From assembly GCA_002682825.1 (NCBI GenBank), contig NOKP01000001.1, forward strand, positions 64,501-128,500: a DNA stretch of 64,000 bases. The letters run 5' to 3'. Below, one piece after another: positions 11,658-22,985 of this stretch. This stretch comes from Neonectria sp. B-13 (lineage: Eukaryota > Ascomycota > Sordariomycetes > Hypocreales > Nectriaceae). The translations under genes were made by a program, and so were the position numbers. Below the pieces are notes generated by a model, which saw only the letters and a list, made by a program, of their open reading frames with translations, was not told where the DNA came from and searched no databases. The number at the start of each line of letters is the position of its first letter. Within the stretch, counting starts at the first letter, position 1.

Positions 11658-12660
11658 TCAATCCTGGGCATCTGACATGTGAGAATCTATTTCCACCTCG
11701 TCCGAGGGCATCGTCTTGATAAACTCGTGAACCGTCCTTGGGAGCTTAAGCCCCTCCGCGCATGCTATTCTCTCCTCGGTTATAGCCCACTGCTCCGGCA
11801 GTATCACACTGCGTTCCTTTGGCGGCTTCACCCTGCGGTTCTTCGGCAGCTTCACATAGCGGTACTTGTGCAGCATCATCATCTCAGAAACGGGAATGTC
11901 GCATCGTGCAGCCACGGATATCCCGTGCCCTGAGTATCCCGTGCTGGCCCATAGGTTGGTGGAGTTGTTGATATCCCCAATGCCGAAGATCCCTCGATCG
12001 TTTTGAAACCGGCCAAAGGTCAGTTCTTTGGGCATTTCTCCCACCCAAGGGTTGCTGTCAGTCGATTATCCCATGATGCCCGTCCACTTATACAAGGTAT
12101 CATACGTCGGCGCCTCGACCGAGGGAAACAGATTTGACGTGTGCCCGTTGCTTGCGAGGAGTACCTGTGATTTGGGCATTGAAGATATTCACTTATGAGG
12201 ATGACTGGCAAGCTTATACTTATTGAAATTATAGTTATCAATTCAAGCAACAACATTGGAACGGCGTATCATCCTTACCATGTTGCCAATCCACCGGCAT
12301 CATGTGCTCTTTCAATATCACAACACCCACATCTGAGTTGACCAAGAACTTCAAGGGTAACACCTCTTCCGCCCCGGTGACATGGCGCAGACTTACCGCA
12401 GCTGTGACCGTGGTTGTATTCGCATCGTCCGGTTTACCGTAGGCTACAGGATCTATGACATCATAACTCACCTTAGGATCGTTGCCCAGGTAGGTTTGGT
12501 CGTTCTAATACGTCAAACACCGTGCACATGAAGTATTGTTTTGGAAGACTGACCAACTCGACGATCTCATAGATCCAATCGGAAGAAAGAGGTGCTAGGT
12601 ATCCGTGCAGATGAATCGGTTGCGACTTGGCCCCATGCATCGACTGAGTCATTCATAGCC
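11658..12660 (-). pseudogene. Coding-like fragments, probably decayed gene(s) of unknown family
   Basis: On the minus strand three coding-like pieces follow one another: an ATG at about 12636 opening PIHLHGYLAPLSSDWIYEIV; 12260-12470 with VTAAVSLRHVTGAEEVLPLK and GVVILKEHMMPVDWQ; and 11658-12044 with GIFGIGDINNSTN. The pieces are in different frames, with plausible GT/AG borders between the first two (donor GTCAGT near 12568) but a stop or missing border before the last. GIFGIGD resembles the C-terminal FAD-contact motif of pyridine-nucleotide oxidoreductases, but the GxGxxG domains expected upstream are absent. It may be one degenerate gene or two. The rest of the stretch to 13435 holds only short overlapping frames. 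Confidence 0.3.
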
Positions 12661-13435
12661 TCGTTTGACCAATCTCATGGGGGAAGGACCTTAGTACCGG
12701 ACTATTCCGGTAGTTTAAGACAGGCACTTTCTTTCCTAGTCCTGTTACAGCAGACTCATCCTTGAAGGCGGGACAAATACTCCCTCTCAAATACGGAGAT
12801 GGGACCTGGTAAGAGTCTTCACTGGGCCCACGAACTGGCTGCAGCGGCTAGTGCGCGAACCATCTGAGCCATCCACGGAGTGGCTGAGTCCTCTTCTTAC
12901 GGTTCTGACATGTGCATCAAAGGTGATGGGGGTCTCTTCAAGGGCGGTCCCTTTGGTGTTACGCGTCCATGAAAACGTTTCCATTTTGTATATGAAGAAA
13001 CACATACATAGCGAACTGGGAAGCAGAGATGGTCGTGGTGTAAAAAAACGTAGCTTCGGAGCGTATTGCACCCGTCTCGCTATTATCGCAACTAAAGCTG
13101 ACACACTGTGGGGGATGGCTCGAATTTGGTGTTGTGGCAGTCAAGCGAGAAATGGTAAAGACCCCCTGTAGTAACACTGTTGGGACGAGGCATTGGCGGC
13201 CACAATGATACATGAAGGCACCGTGTACTGAACTTGATGTTTTACCTGGGAAAGCTTTTGCTCCATGGGAATCGGCTCCTAGAGCAGCCCATAGACATCG
13301 ACATTATACCCAAGAATTAAGTTCGATGCAATGATGGGATTTCTGTCAAGATGATCGATTTTGAATCGGGCTTTTGTGGAGACTGTGTATTGCTTATTGT
13401 GAACTAGTCAAATATCTTGAACAGTCTATGAATGA

Positions 13436-14588
13436 TTACTTTCTAGGATCAGGACTCGGTGATAGAGATGGTGATGGTGATCGCGGTCGGGGAGGAAGTG
13501 GAATGCCCAGCTGTGCGTTCACATGGCGAATCATGTCTCCGATCTCCGGATAGTCGATTTCGTCCTGAGGCCTTCTCCACATAAAGTAAAGATCATCACG
13601 GTCCAGTGGTTTTCGGTCCCAGATGTCCCTGAATATTAGGTCATTCGTGTGCGCCGTCATCCAGTCGAAGCGGACACGGTTCTGCTTATCGATCAAGATA
13701 GGTAGTGGACACTCTGATGAAGGATCGTCTGAGAGAAGGAAATCAACTAATGCCTGCTGTTGCTCGTCGCGTAGCTGGCACACACGATTTGTGACATGGC
13801 TGCGACATGGGTGAAGAAAGAGGTTTGGGGGGTTCAAGGGATCGGCTGGTGGGCGACTGGCGAAGACCGTAACGCCCCCAATAATGCGATCTTCAGCCCA
13901 GTAGCCGACCACATCGGCGAGGCCTTCTGGATAGACATCGTCATGATAGTATCCGGGGTGCGTGAAAAGCGTCAGGCGAGGCGAGATGTCAAGCATGCCG
14001 AGTGACAATGGCATCCTCCAGTTGGTGATGCTCTCAATATCACCGTTATGAAGACGAAGATCTAGCTTGAACAGTGCCACACCTATTTGATGTAGGCTGA
14101 CCGCAACGAGTTCGATGAGCCGCAGGTCAAATGGCTTGGACCCAGGCTCGGCTTGGTTGTAATCCCGGACGACCTAGTAATGGTTAATTGAAGACGTTTT
14201 GGAGGTGAGGGGAACCAAAGGTCACCTTGGGGTCGAACATGAGAATTGAAGGATCCCAGCTCTCATAAAACTCGCGAGCCTTTTCCATGGCTCCCGGGCA
14301 AAGTTCTTCGTGAACATCATCGATGGGATGGTCCCCAGAAACGCCTGGTAATCTCTGGTCCCAGGCAACATCGGCCGTGGGCAGGCCATCGATGATTTGA
14401 GCGTAGGTGAAGATGGCGAGCTCAGTACCGATGACGTTTCGGATAGCGTGGGAGAGCACATGGTGATGGTGCCCTGCTTTGATAGTGCGGAACGGTACAC
14501 GCTGATCGTGAGCATAGCGGGCAACCTCGTACAGTACTTTGCTGAAGGCCTCTAGCTCCTCTCGATCCATGAACTCCCTTCCATTCAT
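13436..14588 (-). CDS. Hypothetical protein, two exons
   Basis: Exons 14226-14588 and 13436-14173 are joined across a 52-nt intron (donor GTGACC, acceptor TACTAG) in phase 0, giving 366 residues. The joining codons read DPK-VVRDYNQAEPGSK. The protein has no signal peptide or membrane segment. Visible traits are an acidic N-terminal helix (REELEAFSKVLYEVARYAH), a His run in AGHHHHVLSH, a central block with GYWAEDRIIGGVTVFASRPP, and a C-terminal Ser-Pro repeat tail (PRPRSPSPSLSPSPDPRK). The composition and long open frame are clearly coding. It resembles the many fungal proteins of unknown function made for local expansion, but I do not recognise a domain. The ATG at 14588 has a good context and no earlier in-frame ATG. 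Confidence 0.75.
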
Positions 14589-15002
14589 GGTTTGTTGGCA
14601 CCTCTCTCAAGACAGTGGATGTGAATGATGATGCTTGGGGGAAGTTGAGAGATTAAAGTTGTTCCAATTGCGGGGAGTGAGAAAAAGATCACGGGGTGCA
14701 AGATTAGGCACCAGTCCAGGAATTAGGCGTCCAAGTGGCCGCCATTCAAGGCCAGAGATGATCTCGTAAAACAACGTTAAGACAGCTAACAGCGAACGTA
14801 TACACGGTTGATTGCCAGGACCAAGGTGGCTATGTAATACCTCTCATCACCAATAATTGCTTAGAATATGACGAAGGCGAACAGATAAAAGCAAGAGGCA
14901 AAGAGGGAAACATGAAATTACGGCCTCGGTTGGCTACTCTCAACTAGCCCGATATACGGAGTAGAATTCTTTATGTCTGTGAAATATGGGAGTACGCCAT
15001 TG
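14589..15002. other. Short intergenic region
   Basis: About 410 nt lie between the hypothetical gene's start and the oxoprolinase stop. It holds the promoter of the former and the 3' end of the latter; no gene, repeat or RNA is visible. Confidence 0.5.
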
Positions 15003-18000
15003 CTAATTTCCATTGACTTCTTTAGACCCCCAGGCACCGCCGCCGGGCGTCTCCACGATGACGCTCTCCCCAGGAAGAAGCCTCGTAGTGGCTTTGGCAC
15101 CCAAATTCACCATTTTCTTCTTGCCCGTCATTATGTCATCGACGATTATCAAGTTGATGCCGGACTTGCCGTCACCGCCGCCCTCCATTCCGTATGGTCG
15201 ACGAGACCTGCGCTCGCTGAGAATGGAACACTGCACGGGAACTCGGAACTCGATCTCTCTGATGGTTCCATCGCCTCCCCTGTACCGCCCCTTGCCTCCC
15301 GAATCCTGGCGGAGCTCAAATCGCCTTAGAATACACGGATATCGCTTCTCAAAGACTTCTGGGTCCGTGATTCGTGTGTTGGTCATGTGCGTGTGAACAC
15401 CGCTCTGGCCCTGCCAAGTCGGTCCTGCACCAGCCCCGCCCGCGATGGTTTCATAGTAACCAAAGCCGTCTTTGTGCTCTCCGGTGATGGGATCCTTACC
15501 GCCGGTACCAAAGGTCAAGTTGTTGCAGCATCCCTGACTTGCGGCGCAGGCGCGGAATGCACGTAAGACGACATCTGTGACGCGTTGCGACGTAAGTACG
15601 TTGCCGCCGACAACAGCGAGGCCCGCTCCAGGGTTGAGAATGCTGCCTTCGGGAATCTTGATGTCGATGGGGGCCAGACAGCCTTGGTTCAGAGGAACAG
15701 ATGATGAGATCAGGCCACGCAGACAGTAGATAATGGCCGAATGGGTGATGGCAATGGGAGCATTCGTGTTTCCCAAGACTTGAGGCCCTGTGCCTGCGAA
15801 GTCGAAAGTGGCGCCGCCTTCCGGAGAGATGGTAATCTTGAGCGAGATGGGAGTTCCGTCATCCATGTAGTCAACGGCCGTGAGCGGTTCTGGGCCAAAC
15901 TTGGCGACGGTGGACTTCATCAAACTGCGCACAGCATCTTCGGCCGTATGCTGGATGGCGTACATGTATCTGTGGACACACGCGACACCGAATTCGGCAA
16001 TCAGAGCCTTGATCAGTAGAATACCTTTGGCATTTGCTGCAATCTGTGCCTTGAGGTCGGATATGTTGTCTTGCAACCTTCTTGTACCCGAACAGCCTTC
16101 GTATTTCGCAGGCTCCTCCAGCAGCAGTCGTCGAACTTCATCTTCGTCGAAGCGGCCCTCGCTGACAAGCTTCGTTGATTCGATGGAAGCACCTTCTTGC
16201 CACAACGCAAACGACGTCGGCGGCATAGAACCTGGAAGGATGCCTCCGATATCGGAATGATGCCCTCGCGAGGCAACGTAGAATGTGATTTCTCCCTTAT
16301 CGAAGACCGGGGTGATGACGGTGATGTCCGGCAAATGCGTTCCGCCACAGGAGGGATGGTTTGAAACTAGCACATCGCCATCGCGAAGTCGGCCTTCCCA
16401 CAACTTGTGCTGGTACTGAACAGCAAATTGCATAGACCCCAGGTGAACAGGAACATGGGGTGCGTTTGCAACCAGGCCACCATCGGGGCTGAAGATGGCA
16501 CACGAAAAGTCTAGTCTCTCCTTGATGTTGGTTGAGACGGCAGTCTTTTGCAAGGTCCGGCCCATTTGCTCCGCGATGGACATAAACCTGTGCCCAAAGA
16601 CGGTGAGCTGAATGGGGCTGAACTCCTCCTGTGCCGGCTTGGAATTGGAAGCGTCTTTCAAGGCGCTGTCAATGATGACGTAGGATTCGAGCGTAGTTGC
16701 TGTTACGCCCGGGGTGACAAGAATGGTTTGTGTGTTGTCAATGATCATGGCTGGCCCTGCGAGGCGTGCTCCGACGGGAATTCCTTGAAGCTCGTATATC
16801 GGAGTGTTCAAGTGGCCGTGCCCCTCGAAATAGACAATACTTGTTCCACTCGGGCGCGGAGAAGGAGTCACGATGTTTTGAACGGTTTTCAGTTGGGTAA
16901 AAGGGCTCTTGGCTTCCTTGTGTCGAGCGACACCGATGGCCCTAATGCGAACATCATCGACAATAATGGCCTTCTCTGGAAAGTGGAATCCAAATCCTCG
17001 CTTGTGGGTCTCTTCAAACTCGCGTCTGAAGTTCCAGTCAGCCCCCTTCAATACCATGAGTGAGCTGCTGGAGCCGACATATCTCATGTTAAGATATGCC
17101 TCGTAGTTAATGCGCTCCGGTGCGAACCCCTGCTTCGTTAACTCGACCGTAGCCTGCGAAGCAAGGGCCTCAAGCTGTTCTCGGATGGTGCCCTCGGAAT
17201 CCTGGGTATAGGTAATGGCGGCAGGTCGTTGGATCTCGTGGACGACATCTGCTAGTGACATGCCGTACGCCGAGAGAATAGAGGAGTACTTGTGGATGAT
17301 GATGCGGGATATGCCCAGCACCGAGGCGACGGAGCAAGCGTGCTGTCCTCCCGCGCCACCGAAGCATGCAAGGTGGTGATCGCCCGCTTCGTATCCTCGA
17401 GCCTCAGTGAGAGCTCGAATTGGCCCTGCCATGCCCTCATTGGCGACCTTCAGGAAGCCCAATGCTACCTCTTCGGGCGAGAACAAGGTAAGGCTGGCGA
17501 GCTTCCGGTCTTGGTTGATGTCGTCTGTCAATTCGATGAACTTGGCTTCGGCAACCTCCCGGTTCAACGGCTCGTTCTCTTTGGGCCCAAAGACCTTGGG
17601 AAAGTACTCGGGCAAAAGCCGTCCAAGAAAGAGATTCGCATCGGTCACGGTCAGAGGTCCTCCCTTTCGGTAGCAAGCTGGCCCGGGATGCGCTGACGCA
17701 GATTCAGGCCCGACGTTGAAAAGGCCGTTCTTCCAGGTCAAGATTGAGCCACCGCCGGCGGCGACGGTGTGGATATCAAGCTGCGGTGACTGAATTGCGA
17801 TTCCAGCCGTGGTAGTCTCGAACACATGGTCGTATACGCCCGCATAACGGGAAACATCCGTTGACGTGCCGCCCATGTCGAAACCAATAATGGGACAACG
17901 CTCCTCGTCGTCCCATGAGGTTTGGGCGTAGCCAACGACTCCTCCCGCTGGTCCCGAAAGGATGGCTTTGAGGCCGCTGAATTTGCGGTAGTCAACAAGG

Positions 18001-18854
18001 CCACCGTCGGATTGCATGAACTCGATCCGAGTGGCCGCCGACGAGAAACCGCCGTTGAAGTTGGCGGAGATTGAGTCGATGTACTGGCGGATGATCGGGG
18101 TCAGGTACGCGTCGGCCACGGCGGACATGCCGCGCGGCACCACGTTAATCATGGGCTGTACTTCTGAGGATAACGTTGCTGAAAACCCCATTTCTAGGGC
18201 CAGTTTGCCGACTAAAAGCTCATGGTCTGGGTATGCGTATGAGTGAACAAAGACAATGGCAATCGAGCGGAACCCATCGTCCCAGAGATTTTCAAGCTGG
18301 CTTTTCACTAGAGAAAGATCGGGTCTTTGGAGTATTCGAACAGTTTCGCCAGTGATGGATGTGACGAGATCGGCATCCTCAGCGCCTGGGGTTGTCTTGG
18401 AAGATTCTGGGTCCTCGGTGTAGTCTTCCATGGTGATGCGCTCATCTATCTCGACGACACTTTCGAAGAGGACTTCAGGCCGAGATACGGACAAGTCAAA
18501 AATGTTGGGGCGAGACTGGTTTCCAATTGCGAGGAGATCTCGGAAACCTTTGGTGGTGACCAAGGCAACACGCTCGCCCTTGCGCTCAAGAAGGGCGTTT
18601 GTGGCCACCGTCGTGCCCATTCGGATCGACTCGACATGGAAAAGGTCCAGCAACTGTCCTCGTGGTAGCTGCTGGTCCGTCACCAACTCGAGAATCCTCC
18701 GAATTCCTTCAGTGGGCGCATCTTTGTAGTTGGCCGGGTCGACGGATAAAAGCTTGAGGATGATGTCGTCTCGACCGGGGATTGCGGCGTGGACGTCGGT
18801 AAAGGTGCCGCCGCGGTCGATGGAGATTCTGATGCGATGTGACTTGACGGCCAT
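15003..18854 (-). CDS. OXP1: 5-oxoprolinase (ATP-hydrolysing), hydantoinase A/B fusion
   Basis: Intronless, 1283 residues, close to the 1286 of yeast Oxp1. It should convert 5-oxo-L-proline plus ATP to glutamate, the last salvage step of the glutathione cycle, in the cytosol. The N-terminal hydantoinase-A half carries DRGGTFTDVHA (residues ~13-23), RMGTTVATNALLERKGER and GFDMGGTSTDVSRYAG, the actin-like nucleotide-binding loops; CFGGAGGQHACSVA follows near residue 510. The HyuB half begins around residue 760 (HRFMSIAEQMGRTLQKTAVS) and ends with FDFAGTGPQVLGNTNAP and TPGGGAWG close to the C-terminus. Both halves look intact. It is divergent from a Zn2Cys6 regulator, with an MFS permease beyond. 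Fungal genomes can carry several paralogues that act on hydantoin-like rings, so a substrate other than 5-oxoproline is possible. Confidence 0.94.
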   Translation of the reverse strand: MAVKSHRIRISIDRGGTFTDVHAAIPGRDDIILKLLSVDPANYKDAPTEGIRRILELVTDQQLPRGQLLDLFHVESIRMGTTVATNALLERKGERVALVTTKGFRDLLAIGNQSRPNIFDLSVSRPEVLFESVVEIDERITMEDYTEDPESSKTTPGAEDADLVTSITGETVRILQRPDLSLVKSQLENLWDDGFRSIAIVFVHSYAYPDHELLVGKLALEMGFSATLSSEVQPMINVVPRGMSAVADAYLTPIIRQYIDSISANFNGGFSSAATRIEFMQSDGGLVDYRKFSGLKAILSGPAGGVVGYAQTSWDDEERCPIIGFDMGGTSTDVSRYAGVYDHVFETTTAGIAIQSPQLDIHTVAAGGGSILTWKNGLFNVGPESASAHPGPACYRKGGPLTVTDANLFLGRLLPEYFPKVFGPKENEPLNREVAEAKFIELTDDINQDRKLASLTLFSPEEVALGFLKVANEGMAGPIRALTEARGYEAGDHHLACFGGAGGQHACSVASVLGISRIIIHKYSSILSAYGMSLADVVHEIQRPAAITYTQDSEGTIREQLEALASQATVELTKQGFAPERINYEAYLNMRYVGSSSSLMVLKGADWNFRREFEETHKRGFGFHFPEKAIIVDDVRIRAIGVARHKEAKSPFTQLKTVQNIVTPSPRPSGTSIVYFEGHGHLNTPIYELQGIPVGARLAGPAMIIDNTQTILVTPGVTATTLESYVIIDSALKDASNSKPAQEEFSPIQLTVFGHRFMSIAEQMGRTLQKTAVSTNIKERLDFSCAIFSPDGGLVANAPHVPVHLGSMQFAVQYQHKLWEGRLRDGDVLVSNHPSCGGTHLPDITVITPVFDKGEITFYVASRGHHSDIGGILPGSMPPTSFALWQEGASIESTKLVSEGRFDEDEVRRLLLEEPAKYEGCSGTRRLQDNISDLKAQIAANAKGILLIKALIAEFGVACVHRYMYAIQHTAEDAVRSLMKSTVAKFGPEPLTAVDYMDDGTPISLKITISPEGGATFDFAGTGPQVLGNTNAPIAITHSAIIYCLRGLISSSVPLNQGCLAPIDIKIPEGSILNPGAGLAVVGGNVLTSQRVTDVVLRAFRACAASQGCCNNLTFGTGGKDPITGEHKDGFGYYETIAGGAGAGPTWQGQSGVHTHMTNTRITDPEVFEKRYPCILRRFELRQDSGGKGRYRGGDGTIREIEFRVPVQCSILSERRSRRPYGMEGGGDGKSGINLIIVDDIMTGKKKMVNLGAKATTRLLPGESVIVETPGGGAWGSKEVNGN

Positions 18855-19675
18855 CTTGAGCCGCGAGGATTCTATAAAGTGGATAAAAAGGTGTGAGGAT
18901 GGAGGCTTGTATGATCAAGCAGGGACATGCAGATAAGAGAGAAATACCTGATTCCCGGCGAATTGATTCTTTATAGGACCTCGTTGCGTCCACTTCTGCC
19001 GCTGTCCACGTCCGTTATCCGGGGAACCATCGCGATCACCTCGTCCAGCTGCCGAGCTGCCCCCAGATATTCAGGGTACGTATTAGAAGTTGCTCCACCA
19101 TTACATCTCGAGAGAGGGTTCTGGTTGGAGGGATCGCCGCCCGCACCGGGGTGGGTCCCCGATCCTTCGTCTTAGGTATCGCGTCTTCCATCAGCTGGCT
19201 GACAGGGCAAAGACAGGGCACGACACAGCAAAGACAGGGCACTGAGACAAGGGGCAAGCAGGCGTGGAAAACAGCCGTCGGCCTCGTTCTCCGACAATCG
19301 CGGGGATGGACATACCTAGACAGAACTGTTCGACTCCACCAACAACAAACAGCCTTGCGCCGAGATATCGCAGATCTGCAGCCTGTCACGCCGGTCAGAT
19401 TGCCAGACAGAGCCTTATCAACGATACCAACGAGTGGGGTCAACATACTTAGGAACTCAACTCCCTCCTGTCTCCCGTCTAGGATTACCTAGAGACGTCA
19501 TCGATCGTCTCGCCCTGACTCTCCGGCTTCTACTCTAATCTAGCCCCGGACTTCCACCCCCGCCTTGTCAGCGATACTAGTGGCTTGTCCTTTGTCCAAA
19601 TCGGCCTCGGAATCCACTTGCTGGAGACTGGGAGACTCCCGCTCCACCAGGCACAACTGCGTGAAATTAGTCGAC
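18855..19675. promoter_or_regulatory. Divergent promoter between oxoprolinase and Zn2Cys6 regulator
   Basis: 820 nt separate the two start codons. The region is moderately GC-rich and contains a short tandem repeat (19201-19252). No coding frame with a recognisable domain is present. The arrangement allows shared regulation of the two genes; I see no clear CGG-type palindrome to name as an operator. Confidence 0.5.
19201..19252 (+). repeat. Short direct repeat in divergent promoter
   Basis: The 15-mer GCAAAGACAGGGCAC occurs at 19207-19221 and again at 19228-19242 (21-nt period), flanked by further partial copies (GACAGGGCAA before, GAGACAAGGGG after). Confidence 0.7.
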
Positions 19676-22143
19676 ATGGCCTCTCTAGCAACGCCCTCCT
19701 CTCAATCCGGTGACTGCACCTCCACGAGACCCGTCGCGTGAGTTACCTCGTGCCATCTCCCTCGGAACCTAAGCTGCTTACACGCAAATGCCCCGGTCAG
19801 ATGCCTGCATTGTCGGCAGCGTCGGTCGTACTGCTCCAAGGAGAAGCCGACCTGTTCAAGATGTCGCGACAATGGCATGCAGTGCACTTACGAAGAAGCG
19901 AGGAAGATCTTAGTCAACGAGTCGTGAGTTTGCACGCTCTCTCCCACATTCAAGACTCGCCCTCTGTTAACAGCACAGCTACCTGAGAGAGCTCGAAAGG
20001 AAAGCCAAAGCCCACGACGGTACGTACTGTGCACCCTGTTCTTCTTCACTCGCCTGAAGCTCATACTCAATCGTCCAGCGGCCTTCTCTCGACCTCCAGA
20101 CTCAGCTGCGGGTAGAGGACACGACGCCTTGGAAGACGACGAGGAGGTTTTCGAAGGCGAGCATCCTTTGCTGGAGCCATTCACCCAACTCAGCGTCGAC
20201 AAACACTCTACAAGTAAGTGTGACTCTGCCGCAGCGTACCTCTACTCATCTAAAACCTAACCGCATCTTCTAGGCTTCAAGGGCCCTGCGTCATCGGACA
20301 ACTTCCTCCGCAGTGTCAGCAAACTTTCCGGCTTCCATGGCGATGACGGGAGTCTCGATTCCAACTCAAACTTCTACGAACCAGGAGCTTTGCCATCTCG
20401 CCGCGGAGTCTTTGGCATGAACGTGCGGCTGCCACCCTTGGACATTGCTCGAAGGCTCTTTGCCGCGCAATACATGTACATCGGCACCATCTTTGCCTTT
20501 ACCGATCCGAAAGACTCATTTGACCAACATCTGCTCCAGGCCTACTGTGGACCCCCAGACCGCGACGACAAGGAGGGTTGCCTCTCGTATGCAAAAGTCC
20601 TTATCATCTTGGCCTTCGGCCAGCTATATTCCGTCAACCAATGGGTCGACTTTCGTGGACCTCCGGGATTCGGCTACTTCACAAACGCCCTGAACCTGCT
20701 CCCCGACACCCATGAAGAGGGCTCCATACTGTGTGTAGAGACCCTGGCTCTCGCTGGCTACTTCATGCAGAACATGAACCGTCGCGATGCTGCATTTCTG
20801 TACATTGGAATGGCTCTTCGCATGGCCACCTCACTTGGCCTTCATCAAGAGGTCGGCCTCAACACGTCTACAAGTTCTTGCCTAGGACATGATTCTGCGT
20901 CTGTATTGGACAGCGCCGCTCGAGAGCATCGACGCCGGGTTTGGTGGTCTGTCTACAGCCTCGACCGCATCTTGTCGGTAAAATCTGGCAATCCCATCAC
21001 CGTACAAGATGAAGATATCGGTGTGGATCTGCCATCACGGCTTCTAGAAGATCCTGAGTATTGTCCTGCCATAGTCCTACGCCATTACACCCAACTGAGT
21101 CGCATTCTGGGAGAGATTCACATGACCATATATCGCAAAGCTAATAAGGCAACGCCAAAGTCTGGAAAACGTCTGATGGCATCGGTCCAGGGCATCATCC
21201 TTACCCTCTCAAAGTGGAATCGAGATTTGCCGGACGAGCTCCGCTTCAACCCTGCGCAACTAAGCATCAGCCGTGAAAGCGTGGGCGCGTTTGCGCATTA
21301 CTACCAGTGCATCAACATGACAGCCCGACCTTTGTTGTTTCATGTTGTGCAGAAGCGGCTGCAGAGGATAAGGAACAGTAGAGTCCCTGAGGAGAAGGAA
21401 TGGGATTGGAGAGAGGGTTTATCCCAAACGACCGTTAGGGTGATTGACATGTGTATTGGGGCGGCGCAAGACACCATCAACATGATGGCCATTGTAGCGC
21501 AGCGAGATCTCGTTGGTAAGTCAAAATCCTACTGCCTCCCTCCACGAAAATTCGACTAAAATACGACCAAGCGACCTATGGCTACATGGACGGCGAACAC
21601 ATCTTCTCGGCGACAATAGTCCTCGTCATGGTGTGTGTCGCGTTCCCCACCAATACGGCCAACACGATTGCCATGAACGCGGGACTAGACTTGTTACGGG
21701 GCATGGGTGAGCGTGGAAACACTCATATGGGTGCTCGCTACGAGCTGCTCGCCAACTTGCGCTCCGCCGCGATGCCAGGTGTTGTCGTACAGGACCGGCT
21801 TCGCCCGTTCTGGAACGATTTCTCATCAGCAAATTCGGCAATGGCTACAAACGCATCCCCTGCGCCTGTGACAATGCTACCAATGAGCATCGGAAACAAC
21901 CATGGCGGTCTGGCTGCTCTTGGATACGCGTTGAGTGACGGCAATGGGGAGCGACTGACGTTCCCCGTAGTGGACAACAGCTCTCTGGGAGAGCCGTTTT
22001 ATGACGAGAACACAAGTCCGGGAATTGACATTGGGCTTTGGGAAGAAGGCTTTGCAGACCCTGCAATGGATGTCGATTTTGATTTGAGTCAATGGACTTC
22101 AGCGGCAGGGATGGGCCCGGTTGGAGAAACACGGGAAATTTGA
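19676..22143 (+). CDS. Zn2Cys6 transcription factor with fungal-specific (MHR) domain
   Basis: Six exons: 19676-19737, 19801-19923, 19979-20019, 20079-20213, 20274-21515, 21572-22143, giving 724 residues. The zinc cluster sits wholly in exon 2: CLHCRQRRSYC then CSRCRDNGMQC, spacing C-x2-C-x6-C-x6-C-x2-C-x6-C. Exon 3 supplies a short helix (YLRELERKAKA), the usual linker/dimerisation element. Exon 5 holds the fungal-specific domain: IARRLFAAQYMYIGTIFAF, LSYAKVLIILAFGQLYSV, FLYIGMALRMATSLGLHQEV and RRRVWWSVYSLDRILSVKSG, the hallmark middle-homology region. The C-terminus is acidic (GLWEEGFADPAMDVDFDLSQW), a likely activation segment. Five introns, four of them in the first 600 nt, would be missed by a simple open-frame reading, which shows only the part from 20390. 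Divergent from the oxoprolinase and upstream of the MFS permease; it probably regulates one or both. Confidence 0.92.
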
Positions 22144-22985
22144 CTGTTGGCTGCTAACAGCACGATTTGATGAATTATTTCGCTCAGAAGTATTTTTGAC
22201 TCTAATTATACTCTAACTGTCGATGGTCCATCACATTTTTAAATGATTACACGATTCACGATCGTATTCGACCGCAGTCCGCCTTATCCAAACAACTGCT
22301 GTGCCTGTTTCAAGAGCAAGCGCCTCCAGCCTCTATCGCCAGGCCTTGACGTAGCTGATACCAGTCACGCCATGTGCAGGGGAGCCTGGTGATGAACGTT
22401 GGAGCTAGGACAGGGATCAACATGGCGTCGCGAAAGATAGCGGACGGCTTCCCCTCGAAAGGTGGGATGACATACCTTGACCAATGATTGAGCACGACGA
22501 TGGACCGATAACCTCACGCCATGATATGTATCTGAACGAGGGAAAGGACCCCGATCTAGCCTGGCGATCACCGCCATCCACAAAGTACTAGACTACGTCG
22601 TAATGCGTAGTACGCTATCGCTCGCTTCTCGCAAGAGTGTGGAGTGTGCCTTAGTTATGGGAGCAAGGGTCGGTGATGAACTCCGATCCTACCCCGCAAA
22701 CTCCAAACCCTGTTTCTCCGGGCTTTACTGTCTTGGACCATGATTCATGAGCCTTGGGAGAAAGGCTTTGGACTGGGATATGGCCAGTCACGGCTTTCAT
22801 TCCCGCCTGATATTCTTGACCAAGATAAAGAAGCCGTGCTCCGCCCAGCATAATTCCAAATGTCTCGACTACACTCCCATTGTCTTGTTGGTCATTGATC
22901 ACAACTGCCAGAGTTTAGAATCCTCCAATTGCAGCCCTACTTGGAACCACCGCCTACTGATAAATAGCGAGCAGCTTTTGCCACT
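22144..22985. other. Intergenic region upstream of MFS gene
   Basis: 840 nt between the regulator's stop and the permease start. Overlapping short frames on both strands show no domain. It holds the 3' end of the regulator and the promoter of the permease. Confidence 0.5.

Noticed and set aside
11970..12044. Firm assignment of the 11658-12660 pieces to a FAD oxidoreductase
   Set aside because: Only one weak GIFGIGD motif is seen and the nucleotide-binding domains are absent.
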